In this document: one piece after another, positions 25,101 through 32,740 of the stretch
How the letters are laid out: every line of letters starts with the position of its first letter
How positions within the stretch are numbered: position 1 is the stretch's first letter
Virus record (IMG/VR): IMGVR_UViG_3300031787_010103
Location: 41,123-105,122 of that record
DNA: 64,000 bases
Reading direction: 5' to 3' (one strand)
Source of the DNA: a virus
Notes under the pieces: model-generated
The model's input: the letters and a program-made list of their open reading frames with translations, nothing else
Database searches by the model: none
Told to the model about the DNA's origin: nothing
Made by a program: the position numbers and the translations under genes

Positions 25101-26281
25101 AACTCCTCGAACAAAATCCCAAACTTGGTTTTTACACAGTAAACGGTAAGAACTTTTATTCTAAACCTCAAGCCCTGCTAGAGGCCACCGCCACTGGTCA
25201 GTTTCCCACATGGAACTTCAATCGAGAAGTTTTTAGTCGCATGGACACAACCAAAGAGCCTCAGTTGAGCTTACGCGAACTGTATCGTATGCGGGCACAG
25301 CAACTGAGAGACCGATATGATTACATCCGATTGGAGTTTTCAGGTGGGTCAGACTCTGCTACAGTGCTCTATAGTTTTATCAACAACAACATACATCTCG
25401 ACGAGGTGGTATTCCGCTATCCCATGCAAGGAGATAAAAATCTCGGCCCCGATGCCAAGAACATGAAGGCCGAAAATACCTTGAGCGAGTGGCACTTTGC
25501 GGCCAAACCTATCTTGCAAAAGTTGGCTGTCACCCATCCAACTATCAAGATCACCATGCATGATTTTTCCGACAACATCTTAAAATATCAAGGCGATGAA
25601 TCATGGGTCAACAATGCCAAAGATTACTTACATCCTGAGCACACGTTCAAACACGACCCCTTGGGTCTAAAAGGTCACAAAGAGTTGGCCGAAACTGGCA
25701 AGCAGATTTGCATCCTCTATGGTGTGGACAAGCCCAAGGTCTGTATCAAAGATGGTCGTTGGTGGTTGTATTTCTTGGACATACAGGCCAATCACAGCCA
25801 GAACCAGCGTGGTCCTTATGACAACATTACCACAGAATATTTCTACTGGCAGGCTGATCTTCCGGAACTCATAGTCAAACAAGCCCATACCATACGCAAC
25901 TGGTTCATGACTCCCACTGCACAGCATCTACAGTTCCTAGTGCGTTGGCCCAATCACAGTGTAGCACAACGTGGTGCCTACGAACAGTTGGCCAAGCCCT
26001 TGATCTACCCTGACTATGATCCCACCACATGGCAAACTACCAAGTCAACCAACAACTTCTACTCAGAAATGACTTGGTGGTTCTTCAAGAACTTCAAGGA
26101 CACACGTTTCTACCAAGTCTGGGAAGCCGGTCTAGCGCACATGGTCAATTCCATTGATCCCAAGTTCTTTACCTATGAGCAAGGCCGTGCTGTGGGATTT
26201 GTTGGCTTCATGGATCAGTTTTACGATCTTGGGCCCACCGACTACGTAAATACCGACATCATCCAAGGATCTCTCAAATGA
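25097..26281 (+). CDS. PP-loop ATPase-like protein (paralog 1)
   Basis: A 394-aa protein. SGGSDS at 82-87 is the PP-loop of the adenine-nucleotide alpha-hydrolase/asparagine synthase superfamily, which activates substrates as adenylates. GVDKPKV (about 209-215) and DLPELIVKQ near 258-266 are shared with the gene at 42105. The substrate is unknown. The stop overlaps the downstream tctC start (ATGA), and the paralog sits directly after the other tctC, so the pairing is recurrent. Confidence 0.75.
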   Translation: MELLEQNPKLGFYTVNGKNFYSKPQALLEATATGQFPTWNFNREVFSRMDTTKEPQLSLRELYRMRAQQLRDRYDYIRLEFSGGSDSATVLYSFINNNIHLDEVVFRYPMQGDKNLGPDAKNMKAENTLSEWHFAAKPILQKLAVTHPTIKITMHDFSDNILKYQGDESWVNNAKDYLHPEHTFKHDPLGLKGHKELAETGKQICILYGVDKPKVCIKDGRWWLYFLDIQANHSQNQRGPYDNITTEYFYWQADLPELIVKQAHTIRNWFMTPTAQHLQFLVRWPNHSVAQRGAYEQLAKPLIYPDYDPTTWQTTKSTNNFYSEMTWWFFKNFKDTRFYQVWEAGLAHMVNSIDPKFFTYEQGRAVGFVGFMDQFYDLGPTDYVNTDIIQGSLK

Positions 26282-27177
26282 AAAAGTTTTTATTATCAAT
26301 TGCCATTGCATTGGCGGCATTTTCTTCACACGCTCAACAGCAGATTTCTATAGTGTGGCCATTTGGCATGGGCGACACGCAGGCACAATATAGTCGCAGT
26401 CTAGTAGAAGAACTCAACAAGAATCAAAAGGCCTACACTTTCATCTTAGAAAATCGCCCAGGGGCCGGAGCTACCATTGGTGCCAAACATGTGGCAAGCA
26501 CACCCAATTCTATTTTGTCCGCGTCCACAGCATTCTTTGTGAGACCTAACTTTTATCCTGAGGAAAGTCACAGTGTAGCAGACTTCCGGCCCTTGATGAC
26601 ACAGTGTGCCGCGCCCATGGTCATTGTGAGCAAACGATATCGCAATTGGAACGAAGTTGACAAATCAAAATCCATCAACATTGGCATTTCTGGGCTGGGT
26701 GCTACATCGCACTTGATGGCCATGGAGATTGTCAAGCAATATCCCAATGCTCAACCTGTGCCCTACAAGGGCACTCGCGAAGCCAGTATAGATGTGATTG
26801 CAGGCAATATTGAACTCAGCGTGGCATTCTTGGGCGAGGTAGAAGGATTCCTTGATCGCGGTGATTTGTATGCTTTGGGTATTTCGGGCAGGAAAAAAGT
26901 GCGCGGCATAGCCACACTGGAAAGCCAAGGATTTGCTGGAGTGGGCGAAGTGGTCAACATGCACAGTCTACAAGTGCCACGATCCATGCCCGACTCACAG
27001 TATCAACAACTGCGCGGCATGATCATGCAAGCCGCTCGTGCTGATTCAGTCCAACGGGCCTATGCCGTGGACTACTGCGAATCCAGCAATCTTGATGCCA
27101 TAGCCACACAGCGTTGGTTTGATTCACAGGTTGCCCTGTGGAAACGCCTGAGCCAAGGTGTGAAACTGGCTAAATAA
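26278..27177 (+). CDS. tctC: TctC-family periplasmic binding protein 1
   Basis: A 299-aa protein with a Sec signal peptide (MKKFLLSIAIALAAFSSHA, residues 1-19) and the family segments VWPFGMGD, ENRPGAGATIGAKHVA and GTREASIDVIAGNIELSV. TctC proteins bind carboxylates and related ligands in the periplasm for TctAB. The ligand is not predictable. Abundant in Burkholderiales. It overlaps the PP-loop gene by 4 bases. Confidence 0.92.
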   Translation: MKKFLLSIAIALAAFSSHAQQQISIVWPFGMGDTQAQYSRSLVEELNKNQKAYTFILENRPGAGATIGAKHVASTPNSILSASTAFFVRPNFYPEESHSVADFRPLMTQCAAPMVIVSKRYRNWNEVDKSKSINIGISGLGATSHLMAMEIVKQYPNAQPVPYKGTREASIDVIAGNIELSVAFLGEVEGFLDRGDLYALGISGRKKVRGIATLESQGFAGVGEVVNMHSLQVPRSMPDSQYQQLRGMIMQAARADSVQRAYAVDYCESSNLDAIATQRWFDSQVALWKRLSQGVKLAK

Positions 27178-27322
27178 AAATGGCAGCGCCGGTCAGGTGA
27201 TCGACGCCGGTTACAACGACGCCTAGGGTAGCAAACCCTTTTACCAGCATGATATGCCTGGAACGCCGAACCGTAGCGAGCAATCGCAAGCACATTTAAA
27301 CTACCAAATTTGGATATAAAAA
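27178..27322 (+). other. structured leader before the DctP-like gene
   Basis: No gene. It holds two copies of CGCCGGT, hairpins GGG-tagcaaa-CCC (27223-27242 region), CCAGCAT/ATGCCTGG and GCGA-gcaa-TCGC, then an AT-rich stretch to the ATG. Possibly a regulatory leader; I see no known riboswitch consensus. Confidence 0.35.
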
Positions 27323-28282
27323 ATGAGCAAAACTACTAAGATTCGTTGGGTTATAGCCCATGAGCCTTTGAACCTTTTCCTTCGTGCCGCTGAAGATTTT
27401 GAGCGTCGTGTAAACGAACAACAAAGCGAGCACAAGATCGAAGTGGAAATCATGACCTTGACAGAATACAGCCAGCGTTACAACGATGGTGTCGTCATCA
27501 CCAAGCACGATCTCTTGGATCTCATGGAACAGGGCAAAATTGAAATGAGCCAGATGTATACCACATGGCTCGCAGAACGCTATGAGCAAGACTTCTTGGC
27601 ATTCGATCTACCATTCCTGTTCCGGGATCACGAGCATGCTACTCGCGTGTTCGAGAGCGAGATCGGCGAAGGTCTGTTACAGAAACTCACAGACAAGTCA
27701 AACGTGCGTGGCCTTTGCTACACATATTCCGGTGGTTTCCGCCAGATGATCGCTAACAAGAAAGTTTCTACTCTAGAAGAACTTGCTGGCACACCTGTGC
27801 GTTCAAACCGTAATCCTGTGGCACAAGCAACTATCGCTGCCTTGGGCATGAAGCCTGTTGTGGCCGAAGTTGAAGATCTGCGTCGTGTTGTTGTAGAAGG
27901 TCAAGCCGAAGGTGGCGAAACCAACTATCCTCGCATGTATCCTCTGCGCCACAATGAAGTCACCAAGTCAGTGATCGACACTGGTCACAGCTTGTTCTTG
28001 ACATCGATGATCATTGGTGATCAGTTCTGGTCATCATTGAGCCCAGAAGTGCAGGCCGTGATCAAGACTGCCGCTATCCTGGCCGGACGTGAAGAGCGTG
28101 CTGAAACCATCCGTGATGGTGCTCGTGCCGAGAAGCGTCTAGTGGAAGAAGAAGGCGCCAACATCGTCAAGTGGACACAAGAGCAACGTGAAGCCGCCAA
28201 GGTTGCACTGAGTGGTGTTTACGATCAGTTCCGTGATTCATTCACACCTGGTCTCATTGAGGCGATTGAAAAGAAGGCTTGA
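27323..28282 (+). CDS. DctP/TRAP-type solute-binding protein without a signal peptide
   Basis: A 319-aa protein of the DctP family (YDLLDLMEQGKIEMSQ, FDLPFLF and AGTPVRSNRNPVAQATIAALGMKPV, the ligand-arginine region). TRAP binding proteins are normally exported, but this starts MSKTTKIRWVIAHEPLNLF with no hydrophobic export signal. TRAP membrane subunits are absent. It may work in the cytoplasm or its start may be misplaced; no upstream in-frame start adds a signal. A terminator follows. Confidence 0.8.
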   Translation: MSKTTKIRWVIAHEPLNLFLRAAEDFERRVNEQQSEHKIEVEIMTLTEYSQRYNDGVVITKHDLLDLMEQGKIEMSQMYTTWLAERYEQDFLAFDLPFLFRDHEHATRVFESEIGEGLLQKLTDKSNVRGLCYTYSGGFRQMIANKKVSTLEELAGTPVRSNRNPVAQATIAALGMKPVVAEVEDLRRVVVEGQAEGGETNYPRMYPLRHNEVTKSVIDTGHSLFLTSMIIGDQFWSSLSPEVQAVIKTAAILAGREERAETIRDGARAEKRLVEEEGANIVKWTQEQREAAKVALSGVYDQFRDSFTPGLIEAIEKKA

Positions 28283-28302
28283 TAAGTAGGCAAGCATAAA
28301 AC

Positions 28303-28332
28303 AAAAACCCTACCAAGTGTAGGGTTTTTTGT
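28303..28332 (+). terminator. intrinsic terminator after the DctP gene
   Basis: AAAACCCTAC/GTAGGGTTTT (10 bp, 5-base loop) followed by T-rich TTGTTG. The A-run on the left makes it bidirectional. Confidence 0.9.
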
Positions 28333-28353
28333 TGTAAAAAGGTAAACCAGAGG

Positions 28354-28382
28354 TTGACCTTATATAAATAAACCTATACAAT
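28354..28382 (+). promoter_or_regulatory. sigma70-type promoter
   Basis: TTGACC (28354-28359), 17-base spacer, TACAAT (28377-28382). It starts a transcript with no good ribosome-binding site that meets a terminator-like hairpin 180 bases on. Confidence 0.7.
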
Positions 28383-28388
28383 ACACAC

Positions 28389-28572
28389 TATGATGAAAAC
28401 TTTAAGACCTTATTCGATATCATTTATGCAGAAGGAGCCAACAAGTCTCTTGTGGCACCCCACCTGCCTACGTAATGATGCGATTGGTCCGGAGGGTTCT
28501 GAGTAGAAATCAGATTGTAAAAATTATTCTACACAGGACCCCGGAACTAAAAACTCCGGGGTTTCTGTTTTA
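28389..28572 (+). ncRNA. candidate promoter-to-terminator small RNA (about 180 nt)
   Basis: Bounded by the promoter at 28354 and the hairpin ACCCCGGA/TCCGGGGT (28538-28562, 8 bp, 9-base loop) followed by TTTCTGTTTT. The region also shows GTGG-cacc-CCAC and a stem around CCAACAAG/CTTGTGG. The only ORF from the start (28390-28506, 38 codons) lacks a ribosome-binding sequence. Could instead be the leader of the gene at 28592. Confidence 0.4.
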
Positions 28573-28591
28573 TACACAAAGGAAAAAGAAG

Positions 28592-28771
28592 TTGACAGAA
28601 AAAATAGATTACAGTAAAATTGCCGATCGTGTTGTCGAACAAGCATTTGAGCATAGTGGGTTTGTCCTAGATGAACATGATATGCAACGATTGCTCCAAG
28701 GCAAGATAGATCGGGCTCGAAAAGAAATCGATGCTAGGGCTACATGTCCAGTCTGGCACACTGATCGATAA
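28592..28771 (+). CDS. small phage protein (59 aa), TTG start
   Basis: TTG 28592 is preceded by AAAGGAAAAAG. The protein is helical and basic (DYSKIADRVVEQAFEHSGFVLDEHDMQRLL). A longer frame reaching back to 28475 would run through the hairpin, so I prefer the short form. TTGACA...TAAAAT with a 17-base spacer also overlaps the start, so a second promoter may sit here. Unknown function. Confidence 0.45.
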   Translation: MTEKIDYSKIADRVVEQAFEHSGFVLDEHDMQRLLQGKIDRARKEIDARATCPVWHTDR

Positions 28772-28980
28772 TCGAGCAAAGTGTAGTGGGAAACGAGGTC
28801 CCAGAGCGCACTCTAAACATGCTCTAAACGGGCGGGGTCCTGGATTGAAATCTCCGGCGGTAACGGAGAAAGTAAGATAGGCAAGCGGAGGATGTCTCCG
28901 CTTTGGCTCTGGCAACAGAGCCCATATTCAAACACATGACCGAGCAGTCAAGTCAATGAGTCGTGTGTTTGAATATGCAT
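28772..28980 (+). ncRNA. multi-hairpin non-coding region before the Tyr tRNA-like gene
   Basis: No gene. Four clear stems: TCTCCG-gcggtaa-CGGAGA, AGCGGA-ggatgtc-TCCGCT, GGCTCTG-gcaa-CAGAGCC (a GNRA tetraloop), and an 18-bp CATATTCAAACACATGAC / GTCGTGTGTTTGAATATG arm with one G-U pair, whose last base abuts the tRNA-like gene. That density of perfect stems is characteristic of a structured RNA. Confidence 0.5.
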
Positions 28981-29070
28981 GGGGGTTGTTCTCTACGGCG
29001 GACTGTAAATCCGTTGCCTTTAATATGTAGAGTGGCCGGCGATTAGGTTCGATTCCTTCAGTCCCCACCA
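28981..29070 (+). tRNA. tRNA-Tyr-like (anticodon GTA), non-canonical
   Basis: Anticodon arm GCGGA-CTGTAAA-TCCGT gives GTA, and the 3' end is CAGTCCCCACCA with GGGGGTT at the 5' end. However, only about 10 bases lie between acceptor and anticodon stem, so a normal D arm is missing, and the T stem is weak. CTCTAC and GTAGAG can pair outside the anticodon stem. It may be degenerate or a tRNA-like end of the upstream structured RNA. Confidence 0.5.
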
Positions 29071-29075
29071 AACAT

Positions 29076-29150
29076 GGTCTCATAGTATAATGGTTAGTAT
29101 AGCGGCTTGTCACGCCGTTGATAGGAGTTCGATTCTCCTTGGGACCGCCA
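29076..29150 (+). tRNA. tRNA-Asp (GTC)
   Basis: Cloverleaf with acceptor GGTCTCA/TGGGACC and encoded GCCA; loop TTGTCAC gives anticodon GTC. Bases are close to proteobacterial tRNA-Asp. Confidence 0.95.
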
Positions 29151-29156
29151 AACAAT

Positions 29157-29231
29157 TCCAAGGTAGCACAGCGGTAGTGCAGAAGACTGTTACTCTTTTG
29201 GTCGCAGGTTCGATCCCTGCCCTTGGAGCCA
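29157..29231 (+). tRNA. tRNA-Asn (GTT)
   Basis: Acceptor TCCAAGG/CCTTGGA, anticodon GTT in ACTGTTACTC, encoded GCCA. Typical D and T arms. Confidence 0.95.
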
Positions 29232-29237
29232 TGATCT

Positions 29238-29327
29238 CCCCCGCTAGCTCATGGAGAGCAGGTCGGCTTATAACCGATTAATCTAGATAAGGTCCAGGAT
29301 GAGGTTCGATTCCTCAGCGGGGGACCA
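29238..29327 (+). tRNA. tRNA with TAT anticodon (Ile-AUA) and a long variable arm
   Basis: Acceptor CCCCCGC/GCGGGGG, anticodon arm GTCGG-CTTATAA-CCGAT, T arm TGAGG-TTCGATT-CCTCA. Between anticodon and T stems lie about 21 bases, a class II variable arm normally confined to Leu, Ser and Tyr. The anticodon predicts AUA reading, redundant with the Ile2 gene at 22262. Confidence 0.8.
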
Positions 29328-29336
29328 AAAAAATAT

Positions 29337-29413
29337 TACGGCGTAGTTCCAACTGGCAGAACGACAGTCTCCAAAACTGTATGATGGGGGTTCGAATCCC
29401 TCCGCCGTAGCCA
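29337..29413 (+). tRNA. tRNA-Trp (CCA)
   Basis: Acceptor TACGGCG/CGCCGTA; anticodon loop CTCCAAA reads CCA; encoded GCCA. Confidence 0.93.
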
Positions 29414-29420
29414 ACACAAT

Positions 29421-29498
29421 GTGAAGGTGGCAGAGAGGTCCAATGCAAGAGTCTGCAAAACTCTAAAACCGTCGGTTCGAATCCGACCCTTCACTCCA
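29421..29498 (+). tRNA. tRNA-Cys (GCA)
   Basis: Acceptor GTGAAGG/CCTTCAC with U73, anticodon loop CTGCAAA, encoded CCA. U73 is a Cys identity element. Confidence 0.93.
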
Positions 29499-29876
29499 TT
29501 AGAATTCTAGTCGTAGGCCTATGCTGAGATTGTTTATAACCAAAGCGGATTCCATACCAGTGACCACTTTGAGATACAGAGTGCGGTTACGGCCTTGGAA
29601 ATAATCTGCCGCAAAATAGTTGGCTACCATCCAAGTCACGAAATGCAGATCCACTGCTTGCGTGGTAGGATGCCGGCCCAACAACGGATTACGTTCATAG
29701 TAGCCTTCAGCATATCTGCGAGTCATGTTGCGTGTGGTCGCCCAATCACCCAGAATGGCCGCGTTGGATGCCAAGAACCAATTTTGTTGCTCTGTGGTCC
29801 AGTTAGACCAGGCCCAGCTAGCACTGGGCAACCATAGCAGGATGGCCAAGAGTTTTTTCACAACAATATTTAACAA
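29499..29876 (-). CDS. exported or membrane hypothetical protein (125 aa) in the tRNA island
   Basis: Starts MLNIVVKKLLAILLWLPSASWA, a signal peptide of about 22 aa, then a hydrophobic segment (VTWMVANYFAADYF). NPLLGRHPTTQAVDLHF is reminiscent of small membrane proteins with a DW...NP.LG pattern. It lies between tRNAs on the opposite strand, with no operon partner. Function unknown; it may modify the envelope. Confidence 0.6.
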   Translation of the reverse strand: MLNIVVKKLLAILLWLPSASWAWSNWTTEQQNWFLASNAAILGDWATTRNMTRRYAEGYYERNPLLGRHPTTQAVDLHFVTWMVANYFAADYFQGRNRTLYLKVVTGMESALVINNLSIGLRLEF

Positions 29877-29877
29877 T

Positions 29878-29967
29878 GGAAGCGTGGCAGAGTCTGGTTT
29901 ATTGCACCGGTCTTGAAAACCGACGATCCGAAAAGGTCCGTGAGTTCGAATCTCACCGCTTCCGCCA
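29878..29967 (+). tRNA. tRNA-Ser (TGA)
   Basis: Acceptor GGAAGCG/CGCTTCC, anticodon loop CTTGAAA, class II variable arm, encoded GCCA. Confidence 0.93.
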
Positions 29968-29972
29968 AACCT

Positions 29973-30062
29973 GGAGAGGTCCCATAATGGTATTGGAGCG
30001 GATTGCTAATCCGTCGGTCGGCGTAATCCGGCTTCTGGGTTCAAGTCCCAGTCTCTCCGCCA
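29973..30062 (+). tRNA. tRNA-Ser (GCT)
   Basis: Acceptor GGAGAGG/TCTCTCC-type pairing, anticodon loop TTGCTAA, long variable arm with a stem, encoded GCCA. Confidence 0.93.
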
Positions 30063-30287
30063 TATCCCGTCCATAGCAAACGTGATTGCTGTCGCTTACT
30101 CAGCGTTACGAGTCGGGGGCGGAGAACCGTTAAGCAGAGTGCCCTTTTATTGGGAGTCCAAACCGCTGTGCTGAATCACAACAGCGAAGAAGTTAACAAC
30201 GTGATGACAGAGTAGACAACTCAGGACGGGGCGATGTGGAAACGTGGCCGTCCACCAAATATGTTTTTAGACAGGTGTGAATTCACT
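30063..30287 (+). ncRNA. structured non-coding RNA candidate (about 200 nt)
   Basis: No gene. CCCGTCC at 30066-30072 pairs with GGACGGG near 30223, closing a domain with AGCAA-acgtga-TTGCT, ACTC-agcgttac-GAGT, CGG-agaa-CCG, CCC-ttttatt-GGG and CGCTGT/ACAGCG stems. It ends GGACGGGGC...GGCCGTCC followed by ACCA, like an acceptor minihelix with a CCA end. Confidence 0.5.
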
Positions 30288-30362
30288 GGTGTGGGTAGTG
30301 TAATGGTAGCACACTTGATTGTGGATCAGGTAGTGCGGGTTCGAATTCCGTCCTTCACCCCA
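30288..30362 (+). tRNA. tRNA-His (GTG)
   Basis: Anticodon loop TTGTGGA, extra G at -1 opposite C73, encoded CCA. One T-T mismatch in the acceptor. Confidence 0.9.
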
Positions 30363-30371
30363 AATGTGTGA

Positions 30372-30839
30372 TCAAGTGGGTGTTACTTGCCCGGTAACAG
30401 CATCCACATGCACAGGTCGGCGTGTGACAAATGCGAAATCATAGAAAGGATTGAAGCGATAGTCTACTGTTTTGCGCAGTCTGCAGAATGTCCAGGTGTC
30501 GGTGATTCCGGCCTTGGCCATGGCCTGCTGTGCTTGGGCGCAACTCAGTTTGGGTGGATACACAAACGCCGTGCATTCGGCCACTCGCGAATCATCAATC
30601 ACAGGTGAGGTGGCATGTCCTGATGTATCAATGGTTATGGCATAGGGTTTTTGATCTTGAGAACCTTGCCAAACAGTATACATGGTTCCGCCTGCATTGG
30701 CTTCGGCGAGATAAAATTGCGATGCGCTCTGATAGAGATCCATGAGACTCTTGCCGCCCCATATTTGCTGATCGTATGTCAAGGGCGATAACACCCCCAG
30801 TCGTCTGAGATGTTTCTTTACAGCGGCTATGATTTTCAT
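30372..30839 (-). CDS. hypothetical protein (155 aa) in the tRNA island
   Basis: Starts MKIIAAVKKHLRRLGVLSPL; no signal peptide by eye. Cys pair and Trp-rich parts (AECTAFVYPPKLSCAQAQQ). Between tRNA genes on the opposite strand. Family not recognised. Confidence 0.55.
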   Translation of the reverse strand: MKIIAAVKKHLRRLGVLSPLTYDQQIWGGKSLMDLYQSASQFYLAEANAGGTMYTVWQGSQDQKPYAITIDTSGHATSPVIDDSRVAECTAFVYPPKLSCAQAQQAMAKAGITDTWTFCRLRKTVDYRFNPFYDFAFVTRRPVHVDAVTGQVTPT

Positions 30840-30879
30840 GGTTAATCCCCTTTATTCGAGTATTTATAGGTGTTTTTTT

Positions 30880-30956
30880 GCCCCGGTGACGGAATTGGTA
30901 TACGTGTTGGTCTTAGAAACCAAATTTTAGGAGTTCGAGTCTCCTCTGGGGCACCA
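30880..30956 (+). tRNA. tRNA-Leu (TAG) with class I-length variable loop
   Basis: Anticodon loop CTTAGAA, acceptor GCCCCGG/CTGGGGC, encoded ACCA, Leu-like D arm (GACGGAATTGGTATACG). The variable region is only about 5 bases (ATTTT) instead of the usual long arm. Confidence 0.88.
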
Positions 30957-30969
30957 AATTTATTAGTAT

Positions 30970-31046
30970 GCGGTAGTGACGGAATCGGCATACGTATCGG
31001 ACTTAAAATCCGAGTTTTGTGGGTTCGAGTCCCACCTTCCGCACCA
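30970..31046 (+). tRNA. tRNA-Leu (TAA) with class I-length variable loop
   Basis: Anticodon loop CTTAAAA between TCGGA/TCCGA stems, acceptor GCGGTAG/CTTCCGC, A73. Variable loop of about 5 bases (GTTTT), as in the other Leu genes here. Confidence 0.88.
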
Positions 31047-31051
31047 TACAA

Positions 31052-31130
31052 CGGAGTGTAGGCTAGTCTGGTCCAAGTCGCCTGCTTTGGGAGCAGGAAA
31101 CCGCAGGTTCGAATCCTGCCACTCCGACCA
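31052..31130 (+). tRNA. tRNA-Pro (TGG)
   Basis: Anticodon loop TTTGGGA in CCTGC/GCAGG, acceptor CGGAGTG/CACTCCG, encoded ACCA. Confidence 0.93.
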
Positions 31131-31131
31131 A

Positions 31132-32325
31132 TCACAAAGGATGTCTTAATAGATCTTTTAAACAACGATTTGATTCATCTAGCGTGAGTCTTTTTAATTT
31201 GTCATGAAATCGCTGTTTGGCAAAATCCAGGTTAGCATCAAACCTTTGTTGATTTTGATTCCAGAGTCTGACAGTATCAACAGGATTTGTGAGCAAGTGC
31301 TTGTTATTACTCACGGCGGTATACAATCTATCTATAGGGTTATCTATGATGTCATACGAATGATCAATGATGTCGTCAAACATATCAAATCCAAAACTAC
31401 GATAAAGATCTACGGTTCCTCGACTAGATATCATGATAGGAAAATTCCGAGCATATATCGTGTGGATAAATTTTTCATCGATGTTAATAGTTGGCTCGCA
31501 GAAAAGTCTATTTGAAACCAATTCTACAAAACTTGTTCTATACAAAGGACGCAGATTGTTTCCAAAATTGTTCACGTTATCAAAGTCTAGCACTGTGTCA
31601 GATCCAGCCTCTGTCAAATAGATGTCGTTGCCATTATCATCACCAAATCGTAAATTATCAGGATTTGATATCATCTTGTCAAACCCTTGGCACATGATCT
31701 GTTTTACATGATCATTGTGATCATGATATTGCCAAGGGTTGTGATCAAGGAAATCCCTGCTAGGCAATTTATCTAATTGTTTGTATAAATGACCAGTGCT
31801 GATATGGCAGCAATTATCTAGATCTAATCCATACAAAAGGCTACAGAGAGCCAATCGATGAGTGCGCATTTGTCTATTCAGTGCGATGCCTATTTTTTTA
31901 GATTGTTGATTCTTGTCGTTGATTGGGGATAATTTTGCATATAGATCATCTTCAGGAACGGTAAACCATTTGCCTACTCTTACATTGGGCAGATTGAAAT
32001 ATCCATCATGATAATGATTACCTTGTAACATAAAGACAATGGTTTTTTCAGGAGATGCGAGCGCCAGGTTCCTGATGTCTTGGAAAATAGTGGGTTCTTG
32101 GCCTTCAGTCCAATAATCATACTCCTGTGGGAAATTGCCGTAATGAGGACTGTCTTCCAAAATCAAAAACAACAGGTTTTCGTTGAGATCAAGGTTTAAC
32201 CATTGATTCCAAGATGTTATATGCGTAAAAACACTGTCGTGCGGCACAGAAATGGCATCAGTCACTGTGTCAAATAATTTTCGTGCCATGGGCAATCTGT
32301 GTGGCACATGAGTAAAATATTTCAT
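31132..32325 (-). CDS. TEKTFK-family glycosyltransferase-like protein (paralog 2)
   Basis: A 397-aa protein from ATG 32325; upstream in-frame codons lie antisense to the next tRNA. The C-terminal third has FIHTIYARNFPIMISSRGTVDLYRSFGFDMFDDIIDHSYD, matching paralogs at 49395 and 55240; the TEK residues are changed. N-terminal part differs. Very AT-rich compared with its neighbours. It lies inside the tRNA island, on the opposite strand. Glycosyltransferase is a guess from the conserved block. Confidence 0.6.
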   Translation of the reverse strand: MKYFTHVPHRLPMARKLFDTVTDAISVPHDSVFTHITSWNQWLNLDLNENLLFLILEDSPHYGNFPQEYDYWTEGQEPTIFQDIRNLALASPEKTIVFMLQGNHYHDGYFNLPNVRVGKWFTVPEDDLYAKLSPINDKNQQSKKIGIALNRQMRTHRLALCSLLYGLDLDNCCHISTGHLYKQLDKLPSRDFLDHNPWQYHDHNDHVKQIMCQGFDKMISNPDNLRFGDDNGNDIYLTEAGSDTVLDFDNVNNFGNNLRPLYRTSFVELVSNRLFCEPTINIDEKFIHTIYARNFPIMISSRGTVDLYRSFGFDMFDDIIDHSYDIIDNPIDRLYTAVSNNKHLLTNPVDTVRLWNQNQQRFDANLDFAKQRFHDKLKRLTLDESNRCLKDLLRHPL

Positions 32326-32347
32326 ATACAAATTTATGTAAACCCAT

Positions 32348-32425
32348 GCCCCCTTGGACAAATAGGTAAAGTCGTCTCTCTCAAAAGGAGAAGTTCTCTC
32401 GGTTCGAATCCGAGAGGGGGTACCA
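32348..32425 (+). tRNA. tRNA-Leu (CAA)
   Basis: Anticodon loop CTCAAAA in TCTCT/GGAGA, acceptor GCCCCCT/AGGGGGT, encoded ACCA. Variable loop short, as in the other Leu genes. Confidence 0.85.
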
Positions 32426-32431
32426 AACAAT

Positions 32432-32507
32432 GCAGGTATAATTCAGCTGGAAGAATGTCACGTTGCCAACGTGGATGTCGTCGGTTCGAACCCGACTACC
32501 TGCTCCA
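32432..32507 (+). tRNA. tRNA-Gly (GCC)
   Basis: Anticodon loop TTGCCAA, acceptor GCAGGTA/TACCTGC, U73, encoded CCA. Confidence 0.93.
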
Positions 32508-32581
32508 GAATTATGTCCCAGGCCTCCGACTATTGGCCACTCGTTGATGCGCAGTGGTTGCGTCTGTGTTTTCTTTTTCTT

Positions 32582-32656
32582 GCATCGTTAGTTTAATGGT
32601 AAAACGCCCTCCTTACAAGTGGGATAGCGGTGGTTCGATTCCATCACGATGCACCA
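32582..32656 (+). tRNA. tRNA-Val (TAC)
   Basis: Anticodon loop CTTACAA, acceptor GCATCGT/ACGATGC, encoded ACCA. One mismatch in the anticodon stem. The 74-base gap before it holds nothing I can name. Confidence 0.9.
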
Positions 32657-32658
32657 AT

Positions 32659-32734
32659 GCCGCTTTAGCTGATGTGGTCATAGCACCGGTTTGAAGCACC
32701 GAGGAACCTGGTTCGATCCCAGGGGGCGGCACCA
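32659..32734 (+). tRNA. tRNA-Phe (GAA)
   Basis: Anticodon loop TTGAAGC, acceptor GCCGCTT/GGGCGGC, T stem CCTGG/CCAGG, encoded ACCA. The outer pair of the anticodon stem is C-A. Confidence 0.88.
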
Positions 32735-32740
32735 CTCTGT

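Noticed and set aside
32508-32581. 27-codon frame between the Gly and Val tRNA genes
   Set aside because: It runs into the Val tRNA and has no ribosome-binding site.
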